The notes below the pieces were generated by a model, which searched no databases, was not told the DNA's origin, and saw only the letters and a list, made by a program, of their open reading frames with translations. A stretch of 64,000 nt of DNA. Origin: an uncultured Bacteroides sp. (GTDB taxonomy: Bacteria > Bacteroidota > Bacteroidia > Bacteroidales > Bacteroidaceae). Positions 55,368-63,986 of this stretch are shown piece after piece (positions within the stretch are counted from its first letter, which is position 1; the number at the start of each line of letters is the position of its first letter). The stretch is from the NCBI GenBank assembly GCA_900755095.1, contig CAAEFE010000125.1, positions 29,644 to 93,643 of the forward strand, read 5' to 3'. A program made the translations under genes and the position numbers.

Positions 55368-55832
55368 ATGAACGTTGAGATGAACATAACTACAATTAGA
55401 GAATACCAGCCAACAGATAAGAATGCTGTAATAGATTTAATCAGACAGAACACGCCTGCATATTTTGCACCGAAAGAAGAAGCTGATTTTAGTAACTATC
55501 TGGATAGCGAACGTGAACTTTATTTTGTTCTATTACTCAACAAGAAGGTTGTAGGCTGTGGCGGAATAAATTTTACAAAGGATAAAGCCAGCGGAAAAAT
55601 AAGTTGGGATATCATACATCCCCAGTACCAAGGCAAATCGTTAGGAGCACAATTATTAAAATATAGAATTGAAATATTAAAGTCCATTGATGGTATTCAA
55701 AAAATAACCGTTAGAACTTCACAATTAGCCTATAAATTCTACGAAAAGCAAGGATTCACACTGAAAGAAATCCAAAGAGACTATTGGGCCAAAGGCTTTG
55801 ATATGTATAGTATGGAATATAACGGGCATTAA
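55368..55832 (+). CDS. GNAT family N-acetyltransferase
   Basis: The 154-residue protein has the GNAT fold: ITTIREYQPTDKNAVIDLI at the start, VVGCGGINF in the central strand, the acetyl-CoA loop PQYQGKSLGAQLLKY (Q/RxxGxG/A-like) and KFYEKQGFTLKE at the end. It transfers an acetyl group to an unknown amine. It follows the repeat-protein gene by 11 bp and ends at a strong bidirectional terminator. An ATG at 55380 is an alternative start. Confidence 0.88.
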   Translation: MNVEMNITTIREYQPTDKNAVIDLIRQNTPAYFAPKEEADFSNYLDSERELYFVLLLNKKVVGCGGINFTKDKASGKISWDIIHPQYQGKSLGAQLLKYRIEILKSIDGIQKITVRTSQLAYKFYEKQGFTLKEIQRDYWAKGFDMYSMEYNGH

Positions 55833-55836
55833 TAAT

Positions 55837-55874
55837 AAAAGTGCAATTCAATATTAATAATGAATTGCACTTTT
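55837..55874. terminator. Bidirectional terminator after the GNAT gene
   Basis: AAAAGTGCAATTCA and TGAATTGCACTTTT form a 14-bp stem with a 10-nt loop, A and T runs on either side. It starts 4 bp after the GNAT stop. Confidence 0.92.
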
Positions 55875-55919
55875 CCTTATGTATCAAGTAAATAAAGACA
55901 CTATATTTTAAGCATTACT

Positions 55920-55948
55920 AAAACTATCAAATGATAAATGATGGTTTT
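55920..55948 (-). terminator. Probable terminator of fbp
   Basis: On the minus strand AAAACCATCA and TGATAGTTTT form a 10-bp stem with one mismatch around a 9-nt loop, ending in TTTT, 22 bp after the fbp stop. Confidence 0.5.
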
Positions 55949-55970
55949 AAGCCCTTATCATTTCAATCTA

Positions 55971-57965
55971 TCACACTTTTTCTTTTATCAGACCAGTACG
56001 ATAAGCAACAAGCAGTTTCTTCAAATCCTGTATTTGAGTCACTAGTTCTTTTCCCTTATCGGTATCTTTCACCATCATTCGTTGCGAATTAAATTCGAGA
56101 ACGAAGTTGGTCGATTTGATATCAAGCCCCTCTTCAATGGCTTTCTGACGAGACTGGAATGGTTCGTGCTGTACGAGTTGCATACCATGAGAATGATAAA
56201 CAAGCGTATACCCCGCAATTCCCGTTTCCGGCTGATAAGCTTTTGAAAAACCGCCATCAATAACGAAAAGCTTGCCATTGGCTTTCATAGGTTGTTCCCC
56301 CTGAATCGTTTTCACAGGCACATGACCGTTGATAATATGCGAATGAGGCCCTGAAGCTCCAAACTCTGTCAAAATCTGGTCACAAATATCTTCCCGGTTA
56401 CGCAATGTGTAATAATAGCCTTTCTTTTCTTTATGCAACTCTTTATCTTCTACAAAATAACGCTCAAAAGTCGCCATCTTATCTTTATCAAACAAAGGAG
56501 CTTCCGGGCCACACCACATATACCAGATATAATCCATAGCAAATTCCTTATCCTCCTCTCCTTCTTCATCGAAATAAGCGGTACGGATCAATTGATCGGC
56601 TTTATCCAGCAATTTATGTCCCCAGTATTCCTTACCACGTATTTTGACATGTTTAAAGCTGCCATCCTCATTCAGAGGAACAGAAGCATGATAAAGAAGA
56701 TTCGAGTTTGAAACCAGATACATGCCGCCATAGGTAAACAGACAACGCATGTGCTTCTTCAATTTCTCACTATTCATAAATGAATAATGAATCTTTTCTA
56801 CCAATTCACGTTCTTCTTCAGTCAATCGGTAAGGATTTGCCGGGTCTACAGTCGGGAAGTTGGTATCGCGCAAAGCATATTCTTTTCCTTCATATACAAA
56901 GACGCCGCGTTCAAAATCAATCTTCTCCAGAAGTTTACGATTAGCCATTCCGAATTCCGGACGGCGGTCGATGATTTCAGCTTCCAGCTTAAACTGGATA
57001 ATGGTAATGGCTTTATGCATTTGAGTAATCAAACGCAAAGTCTTCTCATTATAATGAGCATCGGCAAAGTTCATTTTCGGCATGAAAATCGTGCAAGGAT
57101 CATCGGCATACGTATCCATTGCAAAAGTAGCCAATGGAAGCAAATTGATTCCGTATCCGTCTTCAAGTGTCCCCAGATTACCATAGCGCATAGACATACG
57201 TATCACGTTAGCGATACAACTATCATTACCGGAAGCTGCTCCCATCCAGAGAATATCATGATTTCCCCATTGAATATCGAAATTGTGGTAATTACACAAT
57301 GTATCCATAATGATATGCGCACCAGGACCACGGTCGTAAATATCACCTACGATATGAAGAGAATCAATAGTCAAGCGCTGAATCAGATTACACATAGCGA
57401 TAATGAAATCGTCGGCACGCTTCGTAGTGATAATTGTGCTGATAATTACATTAATATAAGCATGCTTATTCGGTTCGATAGACGATTCGTGCAATAACTC
57501 CTGAATGATATAAGAGAATTCGGCAGGCAGTGATTTACGAACCTTCGAACGAGTATATTTGGAAGACACGTTCTGACAGACCTTCACCAATTGGTTCAGC
57601 GTAATCAGATACCAATCATCCAGATCCTTTTCACGGGCCTTCACCAATTGCAGTTTCTCTTCGGGATAGTAAATCAAAGTACAGATTTCTTTCTTTTCAG
57701 CTTCACGAAGAGTGTTGCCGAATATTTCATTTACTTTACGTTTTACCGCACCGGAAGCATTTTTCAGTACATGCTGAAAAGCTTCATATTCTCCATGAAT
57801 ATCAGTCAGGAAATGTTCCGTCCCTTTAGGTAGATTTAAGATAGCCTCTAAGTTGATTATTTCCGTACTAGCATCAGCAATGGTAGGAAAACTTCGGGAA
57901 AGCAGTTGCAGGTAACGGAGATCATTCACAATGCTTTCAGGAGTTATGTTACTTTGAACAGTCAT
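55971..57965 (-). CDS. fbp: Fructose-1,6-bisphosphatase, class III
   Basis: The 664-residue protein has the class III (Firmicutes/Bacteroidetes) form with a metallophosphatase core: LTDIHGEYEAFQHVL, HIVGDIYDRGPGAHIIMD, IQWGNHDILWMGAASG, and HIINGHVPVKTIQGEQP near the C-terminus, supplying the metal ligands. It dephosphorylates fructose-1,6-bisphosphate in gluconeogenesis. The length fits the class. It lies 33 bp downstream of the AspT-like transporter gene on the same strand and may share its transcript. Confidence 0.96.
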   Translation of the reverse strand: MTVQSNITPESIVNDLRYLQLLSRSFPTIADASTEIINLEAILNLPKGTEHFLTDIHGEYEAFQHVLKNASGAVKRKVNEIFGNTLREAEKKEICTLIYYPEEKLQLVKAREKDLDDWYLITLNQLVKVCQNVSSKYTRSKVRKSLPAEFSYIIQELLHESSIEPNKHAYINVIISTIITTKRADDFIIAMCNLIQRLTIDSLHIVGDIYDRGPGAHIIMDTLCNYHNFDIQWGNHDILWMGAASGNDSCIANVIRMSMRYGNLGTLEDGYGINLLPLATFAMDTYADDPCTIFMPKMNFADAHYNEKTLRLITQMHKAITIIQFKLEAEIIDRRPEFGMANRKLLEKIDFERGVFVYEGKEYALRDTNFPTVDPANPYRLTEEERELVEKIHYSFMNSEKLKKHMRCLFTYGGMYLVSNSNLLYHASVPLNEDGSFKHVKIRGKEYWGHKLLDKADQLIRTAYFDEEGEEDKEFAMDYIWYMWCGPEAPLFDKDKMATFERYFVEDKELHKEKKGYYYTLRNREDICDQILTEFGASGPHSHIINGHVPVKTIQGEQPMKANGKLFVIDGGFSKAYQPETGIAGYTLVYHSHGMQLVQHEPFQSRQKAIEEGLDIKSTNFVLEFNSQRMMVKDTDKGKELVTQIQDLKKLLVAYRTGLIKEKV

Positions 57966-57998
57966 TCTATTTACTATTTTACTATTTACAATTATTTC

Positions 57999-59663
57999 TC
58001 AATTCAACAAGAACATTAACAACACTTGAGCGATAATTACCCGCAGAAACATACACAGCGGATAAACGGTCGCATAGGCCACGGATGGGTTGTCGCCGGG
58101 AATTGTATCGTTTACATAGTTCAGTGCCATCGGATTTGCCATACTTCCGCACAACATGCCAGATACAGTACCGAAATCAATCTTCATCATCTTGAAAGCC
58201 ACAAACCCGACTAGTACGGTTGGAACAATAGTCAATCCGGCCCCTAAAGCAATCCATAACAAACCTTCCGGACGGAATACGGTGTCAAAAAAATGAGCTC
58301 CGGCATCCAGTCCCAGACAAGCAAGGTACATGGAAAGTCCCAAGGCACGCAGCATCAGATTCGCACTACGGGTGGTATAAGTAATCATGTGTATCCGTGG
58401 TCCAAAAGTTCCCAGAAGGATACCAACGATAATCGGTCCACCCGCTAATCCCAGCTTCACAGGAGTACTGACACCCGGAAAAGAGAAAGGAATCGCCCCC
58501 AATGCCAAACCGAGTACGATGCCGATAAACACAACAACCAGATTGGGTTCTTTCAAACTTTTTACAGCATTTCCAAGTACTTTCTCCACATTCTGAATAG
58601 CAGCAGCCTCTCCCACTACCGTCAGGCGGTCTCCTAATTGAAGTATCAATCCCGGAGTAGCAAGCAACTGCACACCCGACCGGTAAACGCGACTGATGTT
58701 AATCCCATAATGATTTCTCAACCGGAGTGAACCGAGTTTCTTACCATTCAGTTCAGGGCGGGTAACGACAATACGTTGCGAAATCAATTCACTATCAATC
58801 GCATTCCAGTCAATGTCCTCTTTATTCCAATCCGTATTTTCCTGTTCACCAAAAAGCACGGTCAAGGCCAAAGCATCTTTCTCCGCAGTTACCACCAGCA
58901 AACGGTCACCTTCCTTCAATATCTTGTCAGAAGTCGGAATACTTACATGTCCGTCACGCCATAAGCGGGAGATGACAAACTTCGGGTAACTCATGCGAGC
59001 TATATCCTTGATGCTTTTATTGAAAATAGCAGGATTGTGTACTTGAAACGCTGCAATGTAGGTTTTGTTCGCATCGTCTTTCTCTTTTATCTCCAAGTCT
59101 TCTTTGCGAACCAGCACTTTGCGAATTAATAAAACGGCAAGGATTACACCAACTACCCCCATCGGATAGGCTACCGCACATCCTAAAGCAGGAGTACTGC
59201 TGTCCATTCCCATCTGTTTCAATGTTTGTTGTGCAGCTCCCAACGCCGGAGTATTCGTCGTTGCTCCACAAAGGATACCAACCATATCAGGAAGAGAGAC
59301 ACCTGTCGCATAACTGGCCACCACCGTCAACAATGTTCCCAACAGAACAACTCCCAATGCCAGCATATTCAATGTCACCCCTCCTTTGCGGAAAGAGCTA
59401 AAGAAACCGGGACCGACTTGCAAACCGAGAGAATAAACGAAAATGACCAGTCCGAAACTTTCTGCGTAGTTCAACATCTGCGGATCGACCGAAAGCCCGA
59501 GATGGCCGGCGAGGATGCCTGCAAAAAAAACAAAAGTGACTCCCAGGGAAACTCCCCAGAAATGCACTCTTCCCAAGCCCAGACCAATGGCAGAAATCAA
59601 TGAAAGTACCACAACAGCCTGTAAGGCAGAATGTTCGAGAAATAGACTATATAACCACTCCAT
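57999..59663 (-). CDS. AspT/YidE-type transporter with two RCK_C domains
   Basis: The 554-residue protein has five N-terminal membrane helices, two regulatory RCK_C (TrkA-C) domains (about 195-370, each with GDRLLVV / GDRLTVVG signatures) and five or more C-terminal helices. GILCGATTNTPALGAAQ and GMLCGSMANPMALNYV are the paired motifs of the aspartate:alanine exchanger family. The natural substrate is unknown; AspT homologues exchange amino or dicarboxylic acids. It has a well-formed promoter enclosed by an inverted repeat. Confidence 0.93.
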   Translation of the reverse strand: MEWLYSLFLEHSALQAVVVLSLISAIGLGLGRVHFWGVSLGVTFVFFAGILAGHLGLSVDPQMLNYAESFGLVIFVYSLGLQVGPGFFSSFRKGGVTLNMLALGVVLLGTLLTVVASYATGVSLPDMVGILCGATTNTPALGAAQQTLKQMGMDSSTPALGCAVAYPMGVVGVILAVLLIRKVLVRKEDLEIKEKDDANKTYIAAFQVHNPAIFNKSIKDIARMSYPKFVISRLWRDGHVSIPTSDKILKEGDRLLVVTAEKDALALTVLFGEQENTDWNKEDIDWNAIDSELISQRIVVTRPELNGKKLGSLRLRNHYGINISRVYRSGVQLLATPGLILQLGDRLTVVGEAAAIQNVEKVLGNAVKSLKEPNLVVVFIGIVLGLALGAIPFSFPGVSTPVKLGLAGGPIIVGILLGTFGPRIHMITYTTRSANLMLRALGLSMYLACLGLDAGAHFFDTVFRPEGLLWIALGAGLTIVPTVLVGFVAFKMMKIDFGTVSGMLCGSMANPMALNYVNDTIPGDNPSVAYATVYPLCMFLRVIIAQVLLMFLLN

Positions 59664-59676
59664 GTATATAAAAACT

Positions 59677-59745
59677 AATAGGGCGCAAAGATAAAAACTA
59701 TTTAGTCCGGTTCAAAACTTTTAAGCTTTCATTTCGCGCCCTATT
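59677..59745. repeat. 10-bp inverted repeat bracketing the transporter promoter
   Basis: AATAGGGCGC (59677-59686) and GCGCCCTATT (59736-59745) are perfect inverted repeats 49 bp apart. The left arm sits at the expected transcription start and the right arm just above the -33 box, so the promoter lies between them. Confidence 0.7.
59685..59716 (-). promoter_or_regulatory. Promoter of the AspT-like transporter (and probably fbp)
   Basis: On the minus strand TTTG (complement of 59713-59716) is 19 bp upstream of TATCTTTGC (complement of 59685-59693), a full match to the Bacteroides consensus, 22 bp before the start. Confidence 0.85.
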
Positions 59746-59925
59746 TATACCCTGAATCATATATCCTGAAATCTTATTGATTACCCTTTTACTCCGTTAC
59801 CTATTATTTTGTTCCTAATAACTATCCTATTTCTATCTTAACTATCTTATCCTTCTCTTTTCACCTGCATCTTGTTATCCCTCAAACGATCTTTTTCCCT
59901 CTGTTTCTTTCCGTTTTATCTTTCA

Positions 59926-60369
59926 TCATTTCCCCTGAAACTCCACAAAGTTATTTCGTCCGTCCAGATAACCGCTTAACCTGTTTCCACCGATGTACAC
60001 ATCATCCAGGTATGAAACATCATTCGGTCCGTATGACATACGAATGGAAGTCTGCGCATAATTCTCCCAGTTCCAACGGAAATTATATTCATACTGCTCT
60101 ACTGTCCCGTTAGGATATTCCACCCGTATATAGTCAATTCCCGTACGATCTAAAAAGAAATCCAGTTCCTGACGGCAATAGTTACCGTCCATGTCCCGGT
60201 AGAAACTAACCCAGGTACGGCTACACAAATCAGCCGAACGATTATAGTATCCTGCACCATTATTATCATCATCATAGAAACTGTCTATTTCCACTTCGCA
60301 AGAGGTAAAACTTACCATCAATATAGCCATCAAAGCCAAACCGAAGTATTTAAATGTGTTCGTTTTCAT
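59926..60369 (-). CDS. Small hypothetical lipoprotein
   Basis: The 147-residue product has a lipoprotein signal ending FTSC (cysteine at residue 24), an acidic Asp/Asn linker, and a compact aromatic-rich domain (LCSRTWVSFYRDMDGNYCRQELDF, WNWENYAQTSIRM, YLDDVYIGGNRLSGYLDGRNNFVEF) that looks like a small lipocalin-like or all-beta fold. I do not recognise a named family. It is expected in the periplasm or on the outer membrane. The 180 bp between it and the transporter promoter is purine-rich on its own strand, with no ORF or clear terminator. Confidence 0.75.
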   Translation of the reverse strand: MKTNTFKYFGLALMAILMVSFTSCEVEIDSFYDDDNNGAGYYNRSADLCSRTWVSFYRDMDGNYCRQELDFFLDRTGIDYIRVEYPNGTVEQYEYNFRWNWENYAQTSIRMSYGPNDVSYLDDVYIGGNRLSGYLDGRNNFVEFQGK

Positions 60370-60426
60370 ATTCCTTTATTTTTAACGGTTCTCTAATTAT
60401 TATCTATCATTTATCTTTCGATAGAA

Positions 60427-60434
60427 CAAAAGTA
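60427..60434 (-). promoter_or_regulatory. Probable promoter -7 box of the small lipoprotein gene
   Basis: The minus strand reads TACTTTTG 58 bp upstream of the start, matching TAnnTTTG. The -33 position reads GTTTC, a partial match. Confidence 0.5.
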
Positions 60435-60540
60435 GAGAATGAATTTTCCTTATGAAACTGAAAACTCCTACTTATCGGGAGGAAATTGCCTAAATCTAGG
60501 GGTAAATCCCCCCAATGAAGTCTATTTCAAAGAATTCTTG

Positions 60541-60549
60541 TATCTTTGC
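60541..60549 (+). promoter_or_regulatory. Promoter -7 box of the ravA-viaA pair
   Basis: TATCTTTGC lies 34 bp upstream of the ravA start at 60583. No clear -33 TTTG is present. Confidence 0.55.
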
Positions 60550-60582
60550 CTCCTGCTAACAACACATGAAATCATCTGTCGC

Positions 60583-62157
60583 ATGAAGTCAATCAAATCC
60601 CATATCACCCAACTGCTGAAATCCCTCAATGAGGGAGTATTCGAAAAAGAACATACCATCGCACTCTCCCTATTATCTGCCATGGCAGGTGAAAGTATCT
60701 TTCTATTGGGCCCTCCGGGAGTAGCCAAGAGCTTAGTGGCGCGCAGGCTCAAACTGGCTTTTAAAGATGCGGATGCTTTTGAATATCTGATGTCTCGTTT
60801 CAGTACACCGGATGAAATATTCGGCCCCGTCTCCATCTCAAAATTGAAAGATGAAGATACATACGAACGTATTACAAAAGGATACCTGCCGACAGCATCG
60901 ATTGTCTTCCTGGATGAAATATAGAAAGCCGGTCCTGCTATCCAAAATTCTCTTTTGACAGTAATCAATGAAAAGATATATCGCAACGGACAATTTACGG
61001 TGCGTGTTCCTCTGAAAGCGCTGATTGCCGCGTCCAACGAACTACCCGCAAAAGGTGAAGGACTGGAAGCCCTATACGACCGTTTCCTGATCCGCCAGTT
61101 TGTCGGATGCATTGAACAGGAATATGCTTTCGACCAGATGATTTCTTCTACACGGGAAGTAGAACCTGAAATCCCGGCAAAACTCCAGGTAGACGATGAA
61201 TTATACAATCAAATACAAGCTGAAAGTGAGAAAGTAGGTATCCACTATACCATCTTCGAGCTGATTCACAATATCAAACGAGAAATCGAACAATATAATA
61301 CAGGGCGGGATGAAAACACCCCTCCGATCTATATATCCGACCGCCGTTGGAAAAAAATAGTAGGTCTGCTCCGCACCTCGGCCTATCTGAACGAATCTCC
61401 GGGAATTCACTTCTCCGACTGCTTGCTGATGAGTGCCTGTCTGTGGGATGAAGTTTCGCAGCTCCCCATCATCGAAAACATAGTGGAACAGTCGATTGCA
61501 CGGGGAATCAATACATATTTATTGGGAGAAAAACGACTGGAACAGAAACTGGATACATTGAAAGAAAACATGAAGTCCGAACACAGCCTACGGGAACTTA
61601 GCGATCCGGGAATCCAGGTCGTAGATACCTTCTATCATCGCATAGAAGGTTACCACATTGCCGGAAATTTACTCATCTTTGCTTCGGATTACCAGTCTTT
61701 GAGGAAAGACAGCAACCGGTTGTTTTATATCCAACAGGATAAATTCCGTCCGGTCAACAAAATCCTGAAAGCCTACGATTTCGTAAAGAACAGGAATATC
61801 GCACAAAAGAATATTTATTCCCTCCGAAAAGGGAAACGATCTGTTTTCGTCAACAATCAGGAGTATCCACTACTATGTTATGATAATTGCAAACCTTTGC
61901 CAACACAGCAGGACGGCAGTACTCCGTTCGAATTTACATTGCAGGAAGTGATAGATTTACTTCATCAAATGGAGGTAGAATATAAAACAATCTTCGAGCG
62001 GGAAACAGCATATACAAAGGAACATCTTTTCTTAAGTTCATCGCAAAAAAGCAAAATTAAGCGAATCTTAGGGGAAACTGCACATATCATAGAGAACTAC
62101 CGGAACGAACTTCGCATCATCGCTCATGCCCATGAACAAGAGAACAGAGAGTATTAG
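60583..62157 (+). pseudogene. ravA: MoxR-type AAA+ ATPase (RavA family) interrupted by an in-frame amber codon
   Basis: The reading frame from [12 protein letters not shown] to the natural stop is 525 codons. It has Walker [10 protein letters not shown] (GxxGxxK form), then VFLDEI, where the frame meets TAG at 60922-60924 and continues in the same frame with KAGPAIQNSLLTVINEK, AASNELPAKGEGLEALYDRF (arginine finger region) and the RavA-type C-terminal part. RavA proteins normally have Trp (TGG) at that place, so one G-to-A change explains the stop. No other lesion is seen. The N-terminal fragment would stop just after Walker B and be inactive unless the stop is read through. ViaA-like VWA gene follows with a 32-bp overlap. 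Confidence 0.85.
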
Positions 62158-63559
62158 GCTCAAGCACCTGCAAGACATTTATTACGAAAAATTGCAGGGA
62201 ATAGCCTATGATGTGTACGACGAACAACTACACAATCTGATTATCCGTCCCGAAGAACTGGATGCGGACATTCACCTGTATTTTCGTCACACACAACCCT
62301 CCCTGCAAGATTTCTACTCCCGTTATGCATCGCAATGGGAATACTTTCATGAAATGAATGAAGCATCGGACGCAAAGTTTCTTCAATTCCTGAAAAACAG
62401 CGCATACCCCTTCTCCATGAAATATCACCTGGTAGACCTCAACGTAAAATACTACCTCCAACGTTTTAATGCAATCAGCCCGCGTTCCAAAGAATGGAAA
62501 GCGTTGTGGACTCTTTTTTTCGACAAGTGGCATACGCTACTCTCGAACAATGAGTTCAACTATCAGATGGAACATATCGAGCAACTCTGTGAGGATTTCT
62601 ACCGTATTCAACTGGCATTAGCCAAAAATCTTCCGGTACGCGGTGGCTCACGCCTCGTCTGGCTACTTCGCAATCATAAACAGATAGCGGAACAGATTTT
62701 AGAATATGAAGAAACGATCAAACGAAATCCCGTTATCCGCGAACTGGTAGAAATCTTAGGCAAAAAACACCAAAGTAGCCGGAAACGTTTCAAAATGACC
62801 GCAGGTATTCACCGGGAACAAATTATATCTCATGCCACCCGAAGTGATATTGCAGGCATTTGCGAAGGAAACGATTTGAATAGTCTTCTCCCTCTGGAAT
62901 ATTGTTATCTGGCGGAAAAGAACCTGCAACCCATATTTTTCGAGCGTTTCATAGAGAAGAGACTACAAGTCATCGATTATCAATCGCACGAGAAACAAAC
63001 CATCAATGATAAGAAAACAGTAGGAAATGAAGTTTCCGAAGAAGCTGAAGGCCCTTTCATCGTTTGCCTGGACACTTCCGGTTCTATGGCAGGCGAACGG
63101 GAAAGAATCGCAAAATCTACTCTACTTGCCATTGCCGAATTGACAGAAGTACAACATCGGAAATGTTACGTCATCCTCTTCTCCGATGATATCGAGTGTA
63201 TTGAAATAACCGATTTAGGGAGTAGTTTCGATCGCCTTGTCGATTTTCTAAGCCAATCTTTTCATGGTGGCACAGATATGGAACCAGTCATCACACATGC
63301 TTTGCGAAAGATCAGCGAAGAAGGATATATGGAAGCAGACATCATCACCGTATCGGATTTTGAGATGCGTCCAGTCGATAAACTGCTATCCCAGTCCATA
63401 GAACATGCAAAAGCAAAACAGACAAAAATGTATGCCATTTCTTTAGGAGGCAAAAGTGCCGAGACCAGTTATCTGAAATTATGTGATAAATATTGGGAAT
63501 ATAGTGTTCAAAACGCTGAAAGTCTTAATAAAAATAGAATTGAAGAATCAAATATTTAA
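62126..63559 (+). CDS. viaA: VWA-domain protein, ViaA-like partner of RavA
   Basis: The 477-residue protein is mostly helical in its first 300 residues and ends with a von Willebrand factor A domain: FIVCLDTSGSMAGERERIAK supplies the DxSxS MIDAS motif, HGGTDMEPVI the threonine and ITVSDFEMRP the aspartate. ViaA partners the MoxR ATPase RavA, acting on respiratory complexes or lipid membranes in E. coli. Its 5' end overlaps ravA by 32 bp in another frame; an ATG two codons later (62132) is an alternative. It is intact although its partner gene carries a stop. Confidence 0.88.
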   Translation: MPMNKRTESIRLKHLQDIYYEKLQGIAYDVYDEQLHNLIIRPEELDADIHLYFRHTQPSLQDFYSRYASQWEYFHEMNEASDAKFLQFLKNSAYPFSMKYHLVDLNVKYYLQRFNAISPRSKEWKALWTLFFDKWHTLLSNNEFNYQMEHIEQLCEDFYRIQLALAKNLPVRGGSRLVWLLRNHKQIAEQILEYEETIKRNPVIRELVEILGKKHQSSRKRFKMTAGIHREQIISHATRSDIAGICEGNDLNSLLPLEYCYLAEKNLQPIFFERFIEKRLQVIDYQSHEKQTINDKKTVGNEVSEEAEGPFIVCLDTSGSMAGERERIAKSTLLAIAELTEVQHRKCYVILFSDDIECIEITDLGSSFDRLVDFLSQSFHGGTDMEPVITHALRKISEEGYMEADIITVSDFEMRPVDKLLSQSIEHAKAKQTKMYAISLGGKSAETSYLKLCDKYWEYSVQNAESLNKNRIEESNI

Positions 63560-63594
63560 TCAATGTTATAAAACATCTCTTTTTTCTTGTTTTA

Positions 63595-63625
63595 TTTGCA
63601 AATTCGACAGAAGTCCGTATATTTG
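63595..63625 (+). promoter_or_regulatory. Consensus promoter of a second ORF-less unit
   Basis: TTTG at 63595-63598 and TATATTTG at 63618-63625 are exactly 19 bp apart. It begins 36 bp after the viaA stop. Confidence 0.8.
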
Positions 63626-63631
63626 TACTGT

Positions 63632-63696
63632 GTTTTTCATAGTATTAGATTTAAGGTTAACAAAAGATTGGCTGTCTGGGATAGATAGCCTTTTTT
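63632..63696 (+). ncRNA. Candidate small RNA, about 65 nt
   Basis: Between the consensus promoter and a short intrinsic terminator lies a stretch of about 65 nt with no ORF: a U-rich 5' part (GTTTTTCATAGTATTAG), an unpaired TTTAAGGTTAACAAAAG and the terminator stem. Size and layout suit a free small RNA. I have the impression that similar short units recur in Bacteroides genomes, but I cannot verify that here. Confidence 0.6.
63670..63696 (+). terminator. Intrinsic terminator of the second candidate small RNA
   Basis: GGCTGTCT and AGATAGCC form an 8-bp stem (one G-U pair) with loop GGGAT, followed by TTTTTT. Confidence 0.82.
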
Positions 63697-63718
63697 ATGT
63701 CCTTTTCTCACGTCAAAT

Positions 63719-63775
63719 ATACCGTCACTATCCCATCCGGATGTTTACCCTATCCCATGAAGATACCGTCACTAT
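63719..63775 (+). repeat. Spaced direct repeats ATACCGTCACTAT and CTATCCCAT
   Basis: ATACCGTCACTAT occurs at 63719 and 63763, and CTATCCCAT at 63729 and 63750, interleaved. The 60-bp block has no ORF and lies between the candidate small RNA and the next promoter. The rest of 63776-63920 is AT-rich and I see nothing in it. Confidence 0.65.
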
Positions 63776-63924
63776 AATAAGCGGATAGCGTCAATATGTT
63801 TCAAGTTCCCATTCCATCGATAAAAATTAAAAGCTTTCGAAAAAAATTTCTTCCGTTTAACATTTGAAACATAGCAGGTTATCTCATTTCACAAAAAACA
63901 GGTAAAAAAAATCTTGCTAAAAGA

Positions 63925-63957
63925 TTTGCGTAGTCCAAAAGTTCCCCCTATATTTGC
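63925..63957 (+). promoter_or_regulatory. Promoter reading toward a tRNA at the window end
   Basis: TTTG at 63925-63928 and TATATTTGC at 63949-63957 are 20 bp apart. Downstream CCGCATT/AATGCGG can form a hairpin in the leader. The layout resembles that of the tRNA-Lys gene. Confidence 0.72.
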
Positions 63958-63986
63958 ACCGCATTTGAGAGAGAATGCGGGTTCAA

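Noticed and set aside
56787-57497. Long open frame opposite fbp
   Set aside because: It lies entirely inside a well-conserved enzyme gene on the other strand, is rich in His/Ile/Gln from reverse-complement codons, and has no recognisable domain.
60461-60530. A GGGGTAAATCCCCCC-type motif above ravA similar to a TTTACCCCC string above lemA, as a shared regulator site
   Set aside because: The match is short and the spacing to each promoter differs; without more sites it is not distinguishable from chance.
60955-62157. A separate gene starting at a TTG after the amber codon
   Set aside because: The product would begin in the middle of the AAA+ domain, after Walker B, with no ribosome-binding site. 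It is the rest of the interrupted ravA frame.
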